A stretch of DNA of 50,534 nucleotides. Origin: Candidatus Saccharibacteria bacterium HGW-Saccharibacteria-1. GTDB lineage: Bacteria; Patescibacteriota; Saccharimonadia; Saccharimonadales; Saccharimonadaceae. Both the position numbers and the translations under genes were made by a program. Below, one piece after another: positions 33,363-45,896 of the stretch (within the stretch, counting starts at the first letter, position 1; each line of letters begins with the position of its first letter). The DNA lies in contig PGXZ01000009.1 in the NCBI GenBank assembly GCA_002839415.1, positions 1 to 50,534 on the forward strand, read 5' to 3'. Below the pieces are notes generated by a model that was given only the letters and a program-made list of their open reading frames with translations, was not told where the DNA came from and did no database searches.

Positions 33363-33773
33363 ATGAAACCAGAAGCTCCGCAACCCCAATTTAACTCTGA
33401 AAATTCAGCTAATCAATATCGGCCAAGTGCTGAAATTATGCCAGTTATTAGTCCAGAACTAAATAATGGAATTGGCTCGGAGCAGTCATCTAAAAGAGCA
33501 GAAGTTGATATGCGCACTGGAAATACGGGCTTGACTATTCCATTACCGATGCCTGTTGTTCCAACACCGGTTGTAGATAATACATCAACATCTTCGGGAT
33601 ATCCTTTGATTGCAAATGACGATGATTTAATTGAGAAAGAGTGGGTGGATAGAGCAAAGAAGATTCTTGCGGAAACTAAAGACGATCCGTACAAGAGGGA
33701 AAAAGAAGTAAGTAGGCTGCAGATTGATTACATCAAGAAAAGGTATGGGAGGGAGCTTGGAGCGGCTGAATAG
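33363..33773 (+). CDS. Small soluble protein preceding the TraG-like ATPase
   Basis: 136 residues. The first 85 are low in order, rich in Pro, Ser and Asn (LTIPLPMPVVPTPVVDN). The last 50 are charged and helical: EKEWVDRAKKILAETKDDPY then KREKEVSRLQIDYIKKRYG. This tail recalls short conserved proteins next to VirB4/VirD4-like genes in CPR genomes, but I cannot name it. It is a probable adaptor or regulator of the ATPase that follows 2-26 bases later. Confidence 0.68.
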   Translation: MKPEAPQPQFNSENSANQYRPSAEIMPVISPELNNGIGSEQSSKRAEVDMRTGNTGLTIPLPMPVVPTPVVDNTSTSSGYPLIANDDDLIEKEWVDRAKKILAETKDDPYKREKEVSRLQIDYIKKRYGRELGAAE

Positions 33774-33799
33774 GCTTGTGTCTGGGTATTTTAAGTAAC

Positions 33800-36532
33800 A
33801 TGGTTAGTTTTTTGTTCACGGTATTTACAATAATTTTTATAGGAATGATAGTGTCTTTGTTGATATTTTCACAATATAAAAAGACTCTTCGGGAGGCTAA
33901 AAATTATGAACGCGGGCTAAAGATGGTGCCAATGTACATACACATCCCACCATCAAGTGATGATATCGAAGGAAATAATCGCGATGAGCGTGATCTAACC
34001 GAGGAAGTCTTGTCGCAGGCTCAGGTGATGTATAACATCATATCTAGTACAGCCGTGAAAGGTTTTAAGAGTAAGATCTATGGTCAGCGCCATATGTCGT
34101 TTGAGATTATTGCTAATGAAGGTTTGATACATTATTATGCGCTTGTTCCTACGGTTTTAACGGAATTAGTTAAACAGGCCGTCGCGGCTGCTTACCCGTC
34201 GGCAAGATTAGAAGAAGTAGAAGAGCATAATATTTTTAGCCAGGCTGGTAAAATAAGTGGAACTATCGGCGGCGAATTTACACTGAAAAAAAGTTATGTT
34301 TATCCAATTGCGACTTATCAAGAATCTAAACGAGATGCGGCGCGTGCATTATTAAATGCCTTGTCTGCAGCTAGTCGCGATGATGGTGTTGCAATTCAGG
34401 TGATGATTAGGCCAGCTGGAGATGGTTGGTCTAAGAACTCTGTATTTGCTGCTAATAAAATAAAAAAAGATAAGGGTGCTGGAGATGGTTTGTCTGGGCT
34501 GTTTAAGCCAAAAAGCTTGATGGAGGCTCTGTGGAAGCCACCTGAAGCAAAAGAAGTAAAGCCAGAGGATAAACAATTATCTTCGCTCGAACAAGGTCTA
34601 ATTGAAGCTATTGAAGAAAAGACTCGGCACCCTGGATATGAAACGTTGATTAGGGTTGTTGTGTCTTCGAATACAGCCAATCGATCACAAGCTTTGTTAA
34701 AGAATGTGATTGCGGCTTTCTCGTTATTTGATTCGACTACTAATAACGGCTTTAAATTTACTATGGCAAAAGATATTGAGGAGCTAGTTACTGCTTATAT
34801 TTTTCGCTTTTTTCCGCAGACGGTTAATCAGAATATATTAAACAGTGTCGAGCTGGCGACAGTCTTCCATTTGCCAGATCAAAATAGCATTCCAACATCA
34901 CAAGTCCAGCGTCAGATGGCCAAGCAAGTTGATGGCCCGACTCAGACTATGGAAGAGGGCTTTTTGCTGGGTTATAACGAATTCCGTGGAATTAAAAAAG
35001 AGATTAGGCTAAATACGAATGATCGTCGTAGGCATACTTACTTTATCGGTCAAACTGGAGTTGGTAAGTCTGGTTTACTGGAGAACTTAGCTTTTCAAGA
35101 TATGATGGATGGCCGAGGATTCGCTTTTATTGATCCACATGGAGATTCAGCAGAAAAACTGCTGGGCATGGTTCCTCGTGAACGCGTAGAGGATGTTATA
35201 TATTTTAGTCCTGGTGATATGGAAAACCCAATTGGGCTAAACTTGTTTGAGTTCGATACTCAGGATCAAAGAGACTTCTTGATTCAAGAATCAATTGCGA
35301 TGTTGTATAGGTTATACGATCCGGGGCATACAGGAATTATTGGTCCTCGTTATGAACATTGGTTCAGAAATGCAGCACTTACGATTATGAGTGATCCAAA
35401 TGGATCAACATTTATCGATGTACCCCAGGTTTTTAATGATCAGTCATTTACTGATGAGAAGATGAAATATATAACCGATAGGACTGTGCTTGATTTCTGG
35501 AACAAAGAAATGGCTCAGACTAGCGATGCTAATAAATCTGAAGTTTTGGGTTGGTTTGTTAGTAAATTTGGTGCATTTTTATCGAATGAGATGATGCGAA
35601 ATATCTTAGGCCAAACTAAGAGTGGCTTTAATATGCGCGATATTATGGATAATAAAAAGATTCTGTTAGTCAACTTATCAAAGGGCAAGACAGGTGAGCT
35701 GAACTCGCAACTACTTGGTATGATCTTTGTTATGAAGTTTCAAGCTGCTGCAATGGGAAGGGCAGATATACCAGAAGATCAAAGGCAGGACTTCTCTCTG
35801 TATGTTGATGAGTTTCAAAACTTTGCGACAGATTCGTTCGCGACGATCTTGTCTGAGGCTAGGAAATATCGATTAAACCTAGTGCTTGCTAACCAGTTTA
35901 TGACTCAGCTGACGGATACCATCCGTGAGTCGATATTGGGAAATATTGGAACAGTTATTAGTGGCCGTTTGGGTATTACTGACGCTGAAATATTACAAAA
36001 GAAGTTTATGCCGACTTTTGATGCCGAGGACCTAACAAAGCTACCTAATTATCAAACGATTGCATCGGTTATGATCAATGGCGTGCCTTCTGCGGCCTTT
36101 AGTATGTCATTGGTGCCACCTATGGGTAAAAGCAGCGATCAGTTGCGAGATGCGCTCAAAAAGCTGTCTGCGACTAAATATGGACGTCCAAGGGCACAGG
36201 TCGAGAAAGAAATTTTTGCTCGCCTTGGTGCTGGTGATGTCGCTAAGAAGGCGAAGGTTGACGCATTAAAGAGGGCTCAACAAGAGAGACTAACTACTAT
36301 GAGTGCTAGTTCAAAAACGCCCGTATCTGCACCTGGTAGTGGCAGCGCTTCATTCCTAGATGACTGGCTTGCAAAACGACAGCAAATTGCGTCGACAGTA
36401 CCCAAACCGGCCGATAAAGTAAACTATAATCAACCTATTCGGAACGAGCCAGTTAATGCAGATAAAGAGGCTAATAATACAAATAGTTTTGATAATAACC
36501 CTGAAGATGAAGTCGTAATTAAACTTAGATAG
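33800..36532 (+). CDS. VirD4/TraG-like type IV secretion ATPase
   Basis: 910 residues: one N-terminal transmembrane helix (MVSFLFTVFTIIFIGMIVSL), a domain of about 350 residues with no clear family, and a VirD4/TraG/HerA-type motor with Walker A GQTGVGKSGLLENL (about residue 417), GFAFIDPHGDSAEKL, Walker B SLYVDEFQNFAT (about 667) and SEARKYRLNLVLANQFMTQL. The C-terminus is a disordered, charged tail. Such proteins pump DNA or proteins across the membrane. No relaxase, VirB-channel set or mobility gene is nearby, so it works alone or with parts elsewhere. TTG 33776 in the same frame is possible; ATG 33800 opens the helix more naturally. Confidence 0.85.
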   Translation: MVSFLFTVFTIIFIGMIVSLLIFSQYKKTLREAKNYERGLKMVPMYIHIPPSSDDIEGNNRDERDLTEEVLSQAQVMYNIISSTAVKGFKSKIYGQRHMSFEIIANEGLIHYYALVPTVLTELVKQAVAAAYPSARLEEVEEHNIFSQAGKISGTIGGEFTLKKSYVYPIATYQESKRDAARALLNALSAASRDDGVAIQVMIRPAGDGWSKNSVFAANKIKKDKGAGDGLSGLFKPKSLMEALWKPPEAKEVKPEDKQLSSLEQGLIEAIEEKTRHPGYETLIRVVVSSNTANRSQALLKNVIAAFSLFDSTTNNGFKFTMAKDIEELVTAYIFRFFPQTVNQNILNSVELATVFHLPDQNSIPTSQVQRQMAKQVDGPTQTMEEGFLLGYNEFRGIKKEIRLNTNDRRRHTYFIGQTGVGKSGLLENLAFQDMMDGRGFAFIDPHGDSAEKLLGMVPRERVEDVIYFSPGDMENPIGLNLFEFDTQDQRDFLIQESIAMLYRLYDPGHTGIIGPRYEHWFRNAALTIMSDPNGSTFIDVPQVFNDQSFTDEKMKYITDRTVLDFWNKEMAQTSDANKSEVLGWFVSKFGAFLSNEMMRNILGQTKSGFNMRDIMDNKKILLVNLSKGKTGELNSQLLGMIFVMKFQAAAMGRADIPEDQRQDFSLYVDEFQNFATDSFATILSEARKYRLNLVLANQFMTQLTDTIRESILGNIGTVISGRLGITDAEILQKKFMPTFDAEDLTKLPNYQTIASVMINGVPSAAFSMSLVPPMGKSSDQLRDALKKLSATKYGRPRAQVEKEIFARLGAGDVAKKAKVDALKRAQQERLTTMSASSKTPVSAPGSGSASFLDDWLAKRQQIASTVPKPADKVNYNQPIRNEPVNADKEANNTNSFDNNPEDEVVIKLR

Positions 36533-36591
36533 ATTTTTGCGACAACTATCTTAAAAAATAGCCAAGCATCACAGGGCTGGACTGCTTAACT

Positions 36592-37170
36592 CTATTTGTT
36601 GTTAGAAAATGGGGTGCGAACAAGATCAAATAATAATCCCGCAAGCCAACCAATTACAAAAGCAAGTATCGTTTCGAATCCAGATAATGGATAGCCGATT
36701 GTTTTGGCAATTGCATAGATTGCAAGCGTTATAATAAATGCGCTAAATGCTCCTGACAGCATAGCGGCTGGCCTTGCAACGGTGTTGCCGACGATATCGC
36801 TAGTCTTTTCAACGGCTTTATTGTGAATTACTTTACTAAATAACCGTTCAGACGATGACATGTCAGCTTGGACGTGTTTCATCGTTCGCGAGTAGCTTTC
36901 GTCTCGAATCTTTTTATTGATTGGGCCGCGTTTATGTAAAGTTGATTGATCTTTGGGCCTTTTTTTCTCGGCTCCGCCCCTTTCAACGCTAACTGCAGAT
37001 TCAAGAGCTTCTTGTCGAGCTCTTTCGGCTTGAGCTTCGGCATCCCTGGGTGATAACTCAGCGGATTTTTCCTGGGAGTTGCGTAGTTTGTTTAGCTGCT
37101 CGGTTGAAGCAGATACTGATTCGACGTTATTTTCTTGATTGTCTTGAAATTGTTCTGGGCTATTACTCAT
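36592..37170 (-). CDS. Membrane protein with long charged cytoplasmic N-terminus
   Basis: 192 residues. Residues 1-125 are polar and charged, rich in Glu, Gln and Lys (AEAQAERARQEALESAVSVE), probably partly coiled. Two transmembrane helices follow at about residues 135-160 and 165-187, ending in a short basic tail. No family is recognised. It follows the LPKTG gene after 22 bases on the same strand and converges on the TraG-like ATPase gene, so it may belong to the same surface or secretion function. No ribosome-binding site is seen. Confidence 0.65.
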   Translation of the reverse strand: MSNSPEQFQDNQENNVESVSASTEQLNKLRNSQEKSAELSPRDAEAQAERARQEALESAVSVERGGAEKKRPKDQSTLHKRGPINKKIRDESYSRTMKHVQADMSSSERLFSKVIHNKAVEKTSDIVGNTVARPAAMLSGAFSAFIITLAIYAIAKTIGYPLSGFETILAFVIGWLAGLLFDLVRTPFSNNK

Positions 37171-37192
37171 ATGGATAATGCTTTCATAATTT

Positions 37193-38503
37193 TTAGATTG
37201 TTCCGGTGTTTGCGTTTTTTCTAATTAAGCGTACTTCTTTTTTGACTTGGCGTGTGCGAGCGTAGAAATAAATCGCTATTGAGAATACTATACCCATAAA
37301 TAACATATTTTCTGTTGCTCCTGTTTTTGGAAGCTCTGCAGTCACGGTTTCGATTACCTTAGGTGTTGGGCAGTCAACATTGACGTCGATTGAATTTCCA
37401 AAAGTGTTTGTCATAACACAATCATAGGATGTGTCGTTGCTTTTACCTTTTGCTGTTGCAGGAATTGCGTCCATAAGTCTGACTATAAAAGTGCGTGTCT
37501 GTTTAGAGTTTGGCTCTAGCGTAATATCAGGCCACGATAGTATATTCGTATCTTTGTCTAAGGTTCCGCCGCCGTTGTCTATGATAGTTGAATATTCTAG
37601 AACGTCAGCAAGGTGCTCTTCTAATTTTAATTGATTAGATTTTAGGCCGTTGTTTTCGACTGTTATCGTATAACTAATTTGATCACTGGCTTTTGCTACT
37701 ACTGTTGAAGCATTTTTTGAGGCTTGGGTGGTGTTAGTGGCGCTTTTGGATTTAATAATATTTGGGATACAGGCTGGACTATCAATCCATAGTGTTGAGT
37801 TGCCGGGGCAAGGTTTGCAATTCTCATCGCTGGCAAGTAGTTCGTTATTTACGACACATTTTGGTGGAGGCGGAGGGGGTGGTGTGATGTCAGTCACTAG
37901 GTTTCCGCACGATTGCATGATTGCGAACCAGCCAATCTTACTGGAGTGTCCAACCCAGCCCCAGACATCGGTGTCTTCACTCATACGTAGGTTTAGGGGC
38001 CTTGAATAGGCAGTTGTTACGATTTGGCCTTCGGAATTAGGTATGCTGTATTGTCTTTCGCCCTGTTCGTAGCTGAAAGTTGGCGCAAAACCCCATGACA
38101 ATCGATTACCAACCTTGAATGATGTGAATTGTGTGGATGTTATTTCATCCCTGGTAATGCCGACGTAATTCATTACATCTCTTAGATATTTTGTGTTTGC
38201 ATCGTAAGGTGCAAGGTAATTACTGAATGATCTCGATTCTCCTGTACCCAATCCTCCAGACACCATATCGCTTGGGTTAGAGGCGTTGGCTGATTCAGCT
38301 GGTTGAAATATGGCGAGTGATTGTACTATTAAAGCTAATATTATAAATATTATGCCAAGTCGTCTAGTTGCTTCTTCTTTTTTTAGTCTTTTAGCATAAA
38401 AACTAAGCTGTCCGATTAGGGCAGGGCTGAATGGAAGGTTGGAAACTATTTTTCTAAACATATTGTTTTTATTTTTTATTAGGTATATCCTCTTATAAGA
38501 CAC
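37193..38503 (-). CDS. LPKTG-anchored surface protein with DUF11-like domain
   Basis: 436 residues. A signal helix (LGIIFIILALIVQSLAIF, about residue 48) with likely cleavage after ESANA, a first domain of about 130 residues, a Pro7 linker, a short Cys-rich segment (CVVNNELLASDENCKPCPG), a DUF11-type beta-sandwich (ISYTITVENNGLKSNQLKLE; about 270-375), and a sorting signal: LPKTG (about 391), a hydrophobic helix and a basic tail. Sortase would link it to the cell wall. A probable adhesin or structural wall protein. The start may be the GTG at 38503 or the ATG at 38461; both lack a clear ribosome-binding site. Confidence 0.83.
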   Translation of the reverse strand: MSYKRIYLIKNKNNMFRKIVSNLPFSPALIGQLSFYAKRLKKEEATRRLGIIFIILALIVQSLAIFQPAESANASNPSDMVSGGLGTGESRSFSNYLAPYDANTKYLRDVMNYVGITRDEITSTQFTSFKVGNRLSWGFAPTFSYEQGERQYSIPNSEGQIVTTAYSRPLNLRMSEDTDVWGWVGHSSKIGWFAIMQSCGNLVTDITPPPPPPPKCVVNNELLASDENCKPCPGNSTLWIDSPACIPNIIKSKSATNTTQASKNASTVVAKASDQISYTITVENNGLKSNQLKLEEHLADVLEYSTIIDNGGGTLDKDTNILSWPDITLEPNSKQTRTFIVRLMDAIPATAKGKSNDTSYDCVMTNTFGNSIDVNVDCPTPKVIETVTAELPKTGATENMLFMGIVFSIAIYFYARTRQVKKEVRLIRKNANTGTI

Positions 38504-38535
38504 TTTAGCATAAGAAATATGTTCAGCGCAATAGC

Positions 38536-38564
38536 TTGAGTGAACACAAATTATCCGTTATAAT
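38536..38564 (+). promoter_or_regulatory. Promoter of gyrB-gyrA
   Basis: TTGAGT (38536-38541), a 17-base spacer and a perfect TATAAT (38559-38564). The start near 38571 leaves a 45-base leader that carries GAGGGAG. Confidence 0.75.
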
Positions 38565-38600
38565 GTTAATATTGTAAATAGCTATAACAGTCTGAAATAA

Positions 38601-40595
<1,995 letters not shown>

Positions 40596-40597
40596 TT

Positions 40598-43108
40598 ATG
40601 GATGATGACAAAAATACACCAATTGAAGGTGAAGTTGTAGAAACAGCAACACATTCACGTGTTGTTGAAAATAGAACAGTTGAAGATGTTATGGAGGATA
40701 ATTTCCTTCGTTACTCAATGAGTGTAATTATTGATCGCGCGTTGCCTGATGTTCGTGACGGCCTAAAGCCAGTTCATCGTCGTATTTTATACTCGATGGG
40801 CGAGCAAGGTTTGCGACCAGGTGGGCGATTCACTAAGTCAGCTCGTATTGTAGGTGACGTTATGGGTAAGTATCACCCACACGGTGATAGCGCTATTTAT
40901 GATTCGATGGTTCGCTTGGCTCAAAACTGGACGATGCGTTACACATTAGTTAATGGTCAGGGTAACTTTGGATCTATGGATGGCGACCCTGCGGCTGCAT
41001 CTCGGTACACCGAGGCTCGACTTGATAAGGCTGGTTTTGAAATGTTAACCGACCTTGACAAGGACACGGTTGACTTTCGAGACAACTACGATGGTTCAGA
41101 AAGAGAACCATCTGTATTGCCAGCCAAGCTCCCAAACTTACTATTAAATGGTCAGATTGGTATTGCTGTAGGAATGGCAACAAGCATTCCGCCTCATAAT
41201 TTAGGCGAGCTTGTTGATGCCACGATTCACTTAATTGACAATCCTGAGGCTAACTTGGATGACTTAATGAAATATGTGAAGGGTCCTGATTTTCCAACGG
41301 GTGCAATCGTCTATGGTGGTGCTCCAATGAAGCAGGCTTATCAGACTGGTCGAGGAAGTGTTGTAATTCGTGCTGTTGCAAATATTGAAGAAACCAAAAA
41401 AGGTCGTAGTCAAATTATCATCACTGAAATGCCATTTGCTGTAAATAAAGCAACATTGATTGAAAAAATCGCTGAACTTGTAAAATCAAAAAAAATTACA
41501 ACAATCAGTGATTTGCGCGATGAGAGTGCCAGAGGTTCAGTCCGGGTAGTGATTGAGCTTAAAAAAGACGCTTATCCAAAGAAAGTATTGAATCAGTTAT
41601 ATAAACTAACATCACTTCAGACAAGCTTCCATTTTAATATGCTGGCTTTAATTGATGGTATTCAACCACGCATCTTGGGTCTTCAGGAAATTTTGAGTGA
41701 ATTCGTTAAACATCGTCAGGTTGTTGTACGTCGCCGAACTGAATTTGAATTAAAGAAAGCAAAAGAACGAGCTCATATTTTGGAAGGTTACAAAATAGCG
41801 CTTGATCATATTGATGAGGTAATTAGAACTATTCGTGCAAGTAGAACAAGTGAAGACGCCGAGAAGTCTTTGATTGAAAAGTTCAATTTATCTGTTATTC
41901 AAGCTAAGGCAATTTTGGCAATGCAGCTGCGAAGATTGACTGGTCTTGAGCGGGAAGCGATTGAAAACGAATTAAGGGAGCTGTTTGAGCTGATTGCTAA
42001 ACTTGAGTTAATTCTGTCTGACGAAAAAGAAATTCTTAGAATTATAAAAGAAGAGTTGATAGAAATGAAAGAAAAGTTCGGTGATGATCGCCGAAGTCAA
42101 ATGATAAATCATGAACTTGGCAAATTTAGCGATGAAGAGTTAATTCCAGAAGAAGATAGCGTTATATTACTAACTGCAGAAAACTATATAAAACGCACAT
42201 TGGTTAGCGAATATCACCGCCAACATCGGGGTGGGAAAGGTAAGCGCGGAATGACCATCAAGGCGGAAGATGTAATCGATCAGCTCGTTCCTGCTAGTAC
42301 GCATGATTATCTGTTGTTCTTTACTAACAAGGGACGAATCTTTAGGTTGAAGGCTTATGAAGTGCCGGCTGCTAGCCTTGCTACTAGGGGTGTTGCGGCG
42401 GTTAATTTGTTGCAACTCCAGCCAGAAGAGAAGATTACATCTATTATTCGTCTAGAAAAAGATGCAAATGATGATGGATACTTGTTTATGGCGACCACAA
42501 AGGGAACAGTTAAGAAGACTCCATTAAAAGACTACTCGAACATACGTACCAATGGTTTAATCGCTATTAAATTGGATGACGGTGATGAACTTAGGTGGAT
42601 CCAGAAGACTAACGGTGATGCCGATGTAATAATTTCGACATCAGCTGGTCAAGCTATTCGATTTAATGAAAAAGATGCTCGACCAATGGGTCGTTCGGCT
42701 CGTGGAGTGCGAGGTGTTCGCTTACGACCAAATGATCAAGTGGTTGGAATGGATATTGTTACAGATGATGGCCGTAAACTGCTGGTAATTAGTGAGAATG
42801 GTTATGGAAAAGCTACGAAAGTTTCTAACTTCCCATCACATAAACGCGGCGGGGTAGGTATTAAGGCGGCGATTGTAACCGCTAAGACTGGTCCAATTAT
42901 TGCTGTTCATACGCTTGAGCCAGATGCAAGCGAGGTGCTACTAATATCTAACGAGGGTCAAGCGATCAGGGTAGGTCTAAAGGATATTCCTACACTAGGC
43001 CGAACTACGCAAGGTGTTCGTATTATGCGGATGCGTGAAGGTGATAAGGTAGCCTCACTCGGGCTAATGCCAGAGCAAGACAAAGTCGATGAAGAGGTTG
43101 AAGACTAA
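40598..43108 (+). CDS. gyrA: DNA gyrase subunit A
   Basis: The cleavage-rejoining subunit. 836 residues: winged helix and tower with the catalytic Tyr137 in ASRYTEARL, quinolone-binding region [14 protein letters not shown] in which Ser and Asp equivalent to E. coli Ser83 and Asp87 are unchanged, a coiled coil (about 370-480), and the C-terminal beta-pinwheel with GyrA box QHRGGKG (usual QRRGGKG), which marks gyrase rather than topoisomerase IV. An acidic tail (DKVDEEVED) follows. Read with gyrB. Confidence 0.96.
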   Translation: MDDDKNTPIEGEVVETATHSRVVENRTVEDVMEDNFLRYSMSVIIDRALPDVRDGLKPVHRRILYSMGEQGLRPGGRFTKSARIVGDVMGKYHPHGDSAIYDSMVRLAQNWTMRYTLVNGQGNFGSMDGDPAAASRYTEARLDKAGFEMLTDLDKDTVDFRDNYDGSEREPSVLPAKLPNLLLNGQIGIAVGMATSIPPHNLGELVDATIHLIDNPEANLDDLMKYVKGPDFPTGAIVYGGAPMKQAYQTGRGSVVIRAVANIEETKKGRSQIIITEMPFAVNKATLIEKIAELVKSKKITTISDLRDESARGSVRVVIELKKDAYPKKVLNQLYKLTSLQTSFHFNMLALIDGIQPRILGLQEILSEFVKHRQVVVRRRTEFELKKAKERAHILEGYKIALDHIDEVIRTIRASRTSEDAEKSLIEKFNLSVIQAKAILAMQLRRLTGLEREAIENELRELFELIAKLELILSDEKEILRIIKEELIEMKEKFGDDRRSQMINHELGKFSDEELIPEEDSVILLTAENYIKRTLVSEYHRQHRGGKGKRGMTIKAEDVIDQLVPASTHDYLLFFTNKGRIFRLKAYEVPAASLATRGVAAVNLLQLQPEEKITSIIRLEKDANDDGYLFMATTKGTVKKTPLKDYSNIRTNGLIAIKLDDGDELRWIQKTNGDADVIISTSAGQAIRFNEKDARPMGRSARGVRGVRLRPNDQVVGMDIVTDDGRKLLVISENGYGKATKVSNFPSHKRGGVGIKAAIVTAKTGPIIAVHTLEPDASEVLLISNEGQAIRVGLKDIPTLGRTTQGVRIMRMREGDKVASLGLMPEQDKVDEEVED

Positions 43109-43113
43109 CTACT

Positions 43114-43551
43114 ATGATTTATGATGTGATTTCGCCGTACATAGTAGCAGTTGTTATTGCGTGGTTTGGCGCTCACGTCGTTAAATACATTATTAGTTTA
43201 ATAAAAAAAGAAAAATACGGACTTCGATCATATTTGTTTATGTCGGGCGGTATGCCAAGCTCGCATACCGCTACGGTCGTAGCGATGGCGACGTTAATTG
43301 GGCTTCGTGATGGCACAGCTTCGGGACTATTTGGCCTGGCTGTGCTTTTTGCTTTAATCGTAATGTATGACGCAATGAAGGTCCGAAGGTCGTCCGGTGA
43401 ACAAGGAGAGGCAATAAAGAGCCTAATAAAAGCACATAATACAGAAATTAAGCTTCCGCGAGTCTCAAAAGGTCACACCCCTGTTGAAGTGGCTTTTGGA
43501 GCGCTTTTAGGATCCATAATTGGTGCAGTTGTCTTTTTGTCTACAATTTAA
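43114..43551 (+). CDS. Divergent PAP2 / DUF212 membrane protein
   Basis: 145 residues of the YuiD/DUF212 group, a reduced branch of the PAP2 acid-phosphatase superfamily. SGGMPSSHTATVVAMATLIG holds the conserved Ser-His pair and GHTPVEVAFGALLG the second His; three or four transmembrane helices. Possibly a lipid-phosphate phosphatase, but substrates are unproven for this group. Starts 5 bases after gyrA and is probably co-transcribed. Confidence 0.82.
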   Translation: MIYDVISPYIVAVVIAWFGAHVVKYIISLIKKEKYGLRSYLFMSGGMPSSHTATVVAMATLIGLRDGTASGLFGLAVLFALIVMYDAMKVRRSSGEQGEAIKSLIKAHNTEIKLPRVSKGHTPVEVAFGALLGSIIGAVVFLSTI

Positions 43552-43564
43552 TTTCGAAAATCTA

Positions 43565-43594
43565 TTGACGGGTGTATAGATTGTGCGGTATGAT
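43565..43594 (+). promoter_or_regulatory. Promoter of 16S rRNA
   Basis: TTGACG (43565-43570), an 18-base spacer and TATGAT (43589-43594). A second TTGACA lies at 43642 with a poorer -10 (GACAAT, 43664) and may be a P2. Confidence 0.65.
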
Positions 43595-43664
43595 TGAAAA
43601 CAATCTGGTCGTGAGAAAACAAATCACGAAACAACGTGGAGTTGACACAGATGAAAGAACTTTG

Positions 43665-43691
43665 ACAATTTAGTTGTGCAATCAATCGTCA
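43665..43691 (+). repeat. 5' arm of the 16S processing stem
   Basis: These 27 bases are complementary to 45354-45381 (core TAGTTGTGCAATCA) with one bulge and one mismatch. They form the double-stranded RNase III-type stem around pre-16S. Confidence 0.88.
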
Positions 43692-43738
43692 GTTTATATT
43701 GAGTTATAAACTAAGTTAATTTATTAGCTATAGTTTTT

Positions 43739-45214
<1,476 letters not shown>

Positions 45215-45353
45215 TAGGGAGAGTTATGCCAGCAATACGAGTAATCTATTGCTGAAGCTAGGTCGGTCTTGTTATTGTGTTGAGCTTACATAATAACGTA
45301 GTTCTTGATTTATCAAGAACAAGACTAAGTTCAAAGAAATCTCGACGTAGGCT

Positions 45354-45381
45354 TGACGATATGATTGCACAACTAGATTGT
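45354..45381 (+). repeat. 3' arm of the 16S processing stem
   Basis: It pairs with 43665-43691 and lies 10 bases before the terminator hairpin, showing that pre-16S forms a complete unit before tRNA-Ala. Confidence 0.88.
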
Positions 45382-45390
45382 TAAAATAGA

Positions 45391-45421
45391 GTACCTCTAG
45401 CGAAAGCTAGGGGTACTTTTA
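45391..45421 (+). terminator. Terminator after the pre-16S unit
   Basis: GTACCTCTAGC and GCTAGGGGTAC pair over 11 bases (one G-U) with a GAAA tetraloop, then TTTTAGTTT. It would end most 16S transcripts before the tRNAs and 23S. Confidence 0.9.
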
Positions 45422-45590
45422 GTTTATATATTAGACTAAAAATTTAAACAGTAGGCTATATAGTATTCTAAAATAACTGATCAGATTTTAATAATTGTTT
45501 GTAGTTTCTTTGAGCTATGGATAATGTCGCGTTTATGTATAGTGATTCTAATTTTAGTGTTTAAAATGTAATATTTTACACATTTACCTC

Positions 45591-45619
45591 TTGCGGCGAC
45601 ATGTCTTTTGATATAAAAT
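45591..45619 (+). promoter_or_regulatory. Possible promoter of tRNA-Ala / tRNA-Ile
   Basis: TTGCGG (45591-45596), 17 bases, TAAAAT (45614-45619). Expected because a terminator lies upstream. TATAAA at 45612 is an alternative -10. Confidence 0.5.
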
Positions 45620-45639
45620 AGGTTAAGTTCGTGGCACAT

Positions 45640-45716
45640 GGGGCGTTAGCTCAGTTGGCTAGAGCACCTGCTTTGCAAGCAGGGGGTCCGGGGTTCGAGT
45701 CCCCGACGCTCCACCA
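45640..45716 (+). tRNA. tRNA-Ala (anticodon UGC)
   Basis: GGGGCGT pairs with ACGCTCC. The anticodon loop TTTGCAA sits on CCTGC/GCAGG and gives UGC. The T arm is CCGGGGTTCGAGTCCCCG. The discriminator is A and CCA is encoded. Confidence 0.96.
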
Positions 45717-45719
45717 TAC

Positions 45720-45755
45720 GGGGTAGGGCAGGCGAAAGTCTGAGCTACTCCACCA
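45720..45755 (+). other. tRNA-like minihelix with encoded ACCA
   Basis: Thirty-six bases form a 7-pair acceptor-like stem, GGGGTAG (45720-45726) with CTACTCC (45745-45751), followed by A and CCA exactly as in a tRNA. Inside is a 5-pair hairpin, CAGGC/GTCTG, with a GAAA tetraloop. It stands between tRNA-Ala and tRNA-Ile and keeps no D, anticodon or T arm sequence. It could be a collapsed tRNA, a processing signal or an RNA that mimics an acceptor minihelix. Confidence 0.5.
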
Positions 45756-45785
45756 TGAATTTTTTATAAAACACCACATAATTGT

Positions 45786-45862
45786 GGGCGATTAGCTCAG
45801 CTGGTTAGAGCGCGTCACTGATAATGACGAGGTCGGAGGTTCAAGTCCCTCATCGCCCACCA
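45786..45862 (+). tRNA. tRNA-Ile (anticodon GAU)
   Basis: GGGCGAT pairs with ATCGCCC. The anticodon loop CTGATAA on CGTCA/TGACG gives GAU. The T loop is GGTTCAAGTCC. The discriminator is A and CCA is encoded. The Ala-Ile pair in the 16S-23S spacer is common in bacteria. Confidence 0.96.
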
Positions 45863-45896
45863 CTACGTGGTGTTTTAATTTTATTATTGAGGAAAA

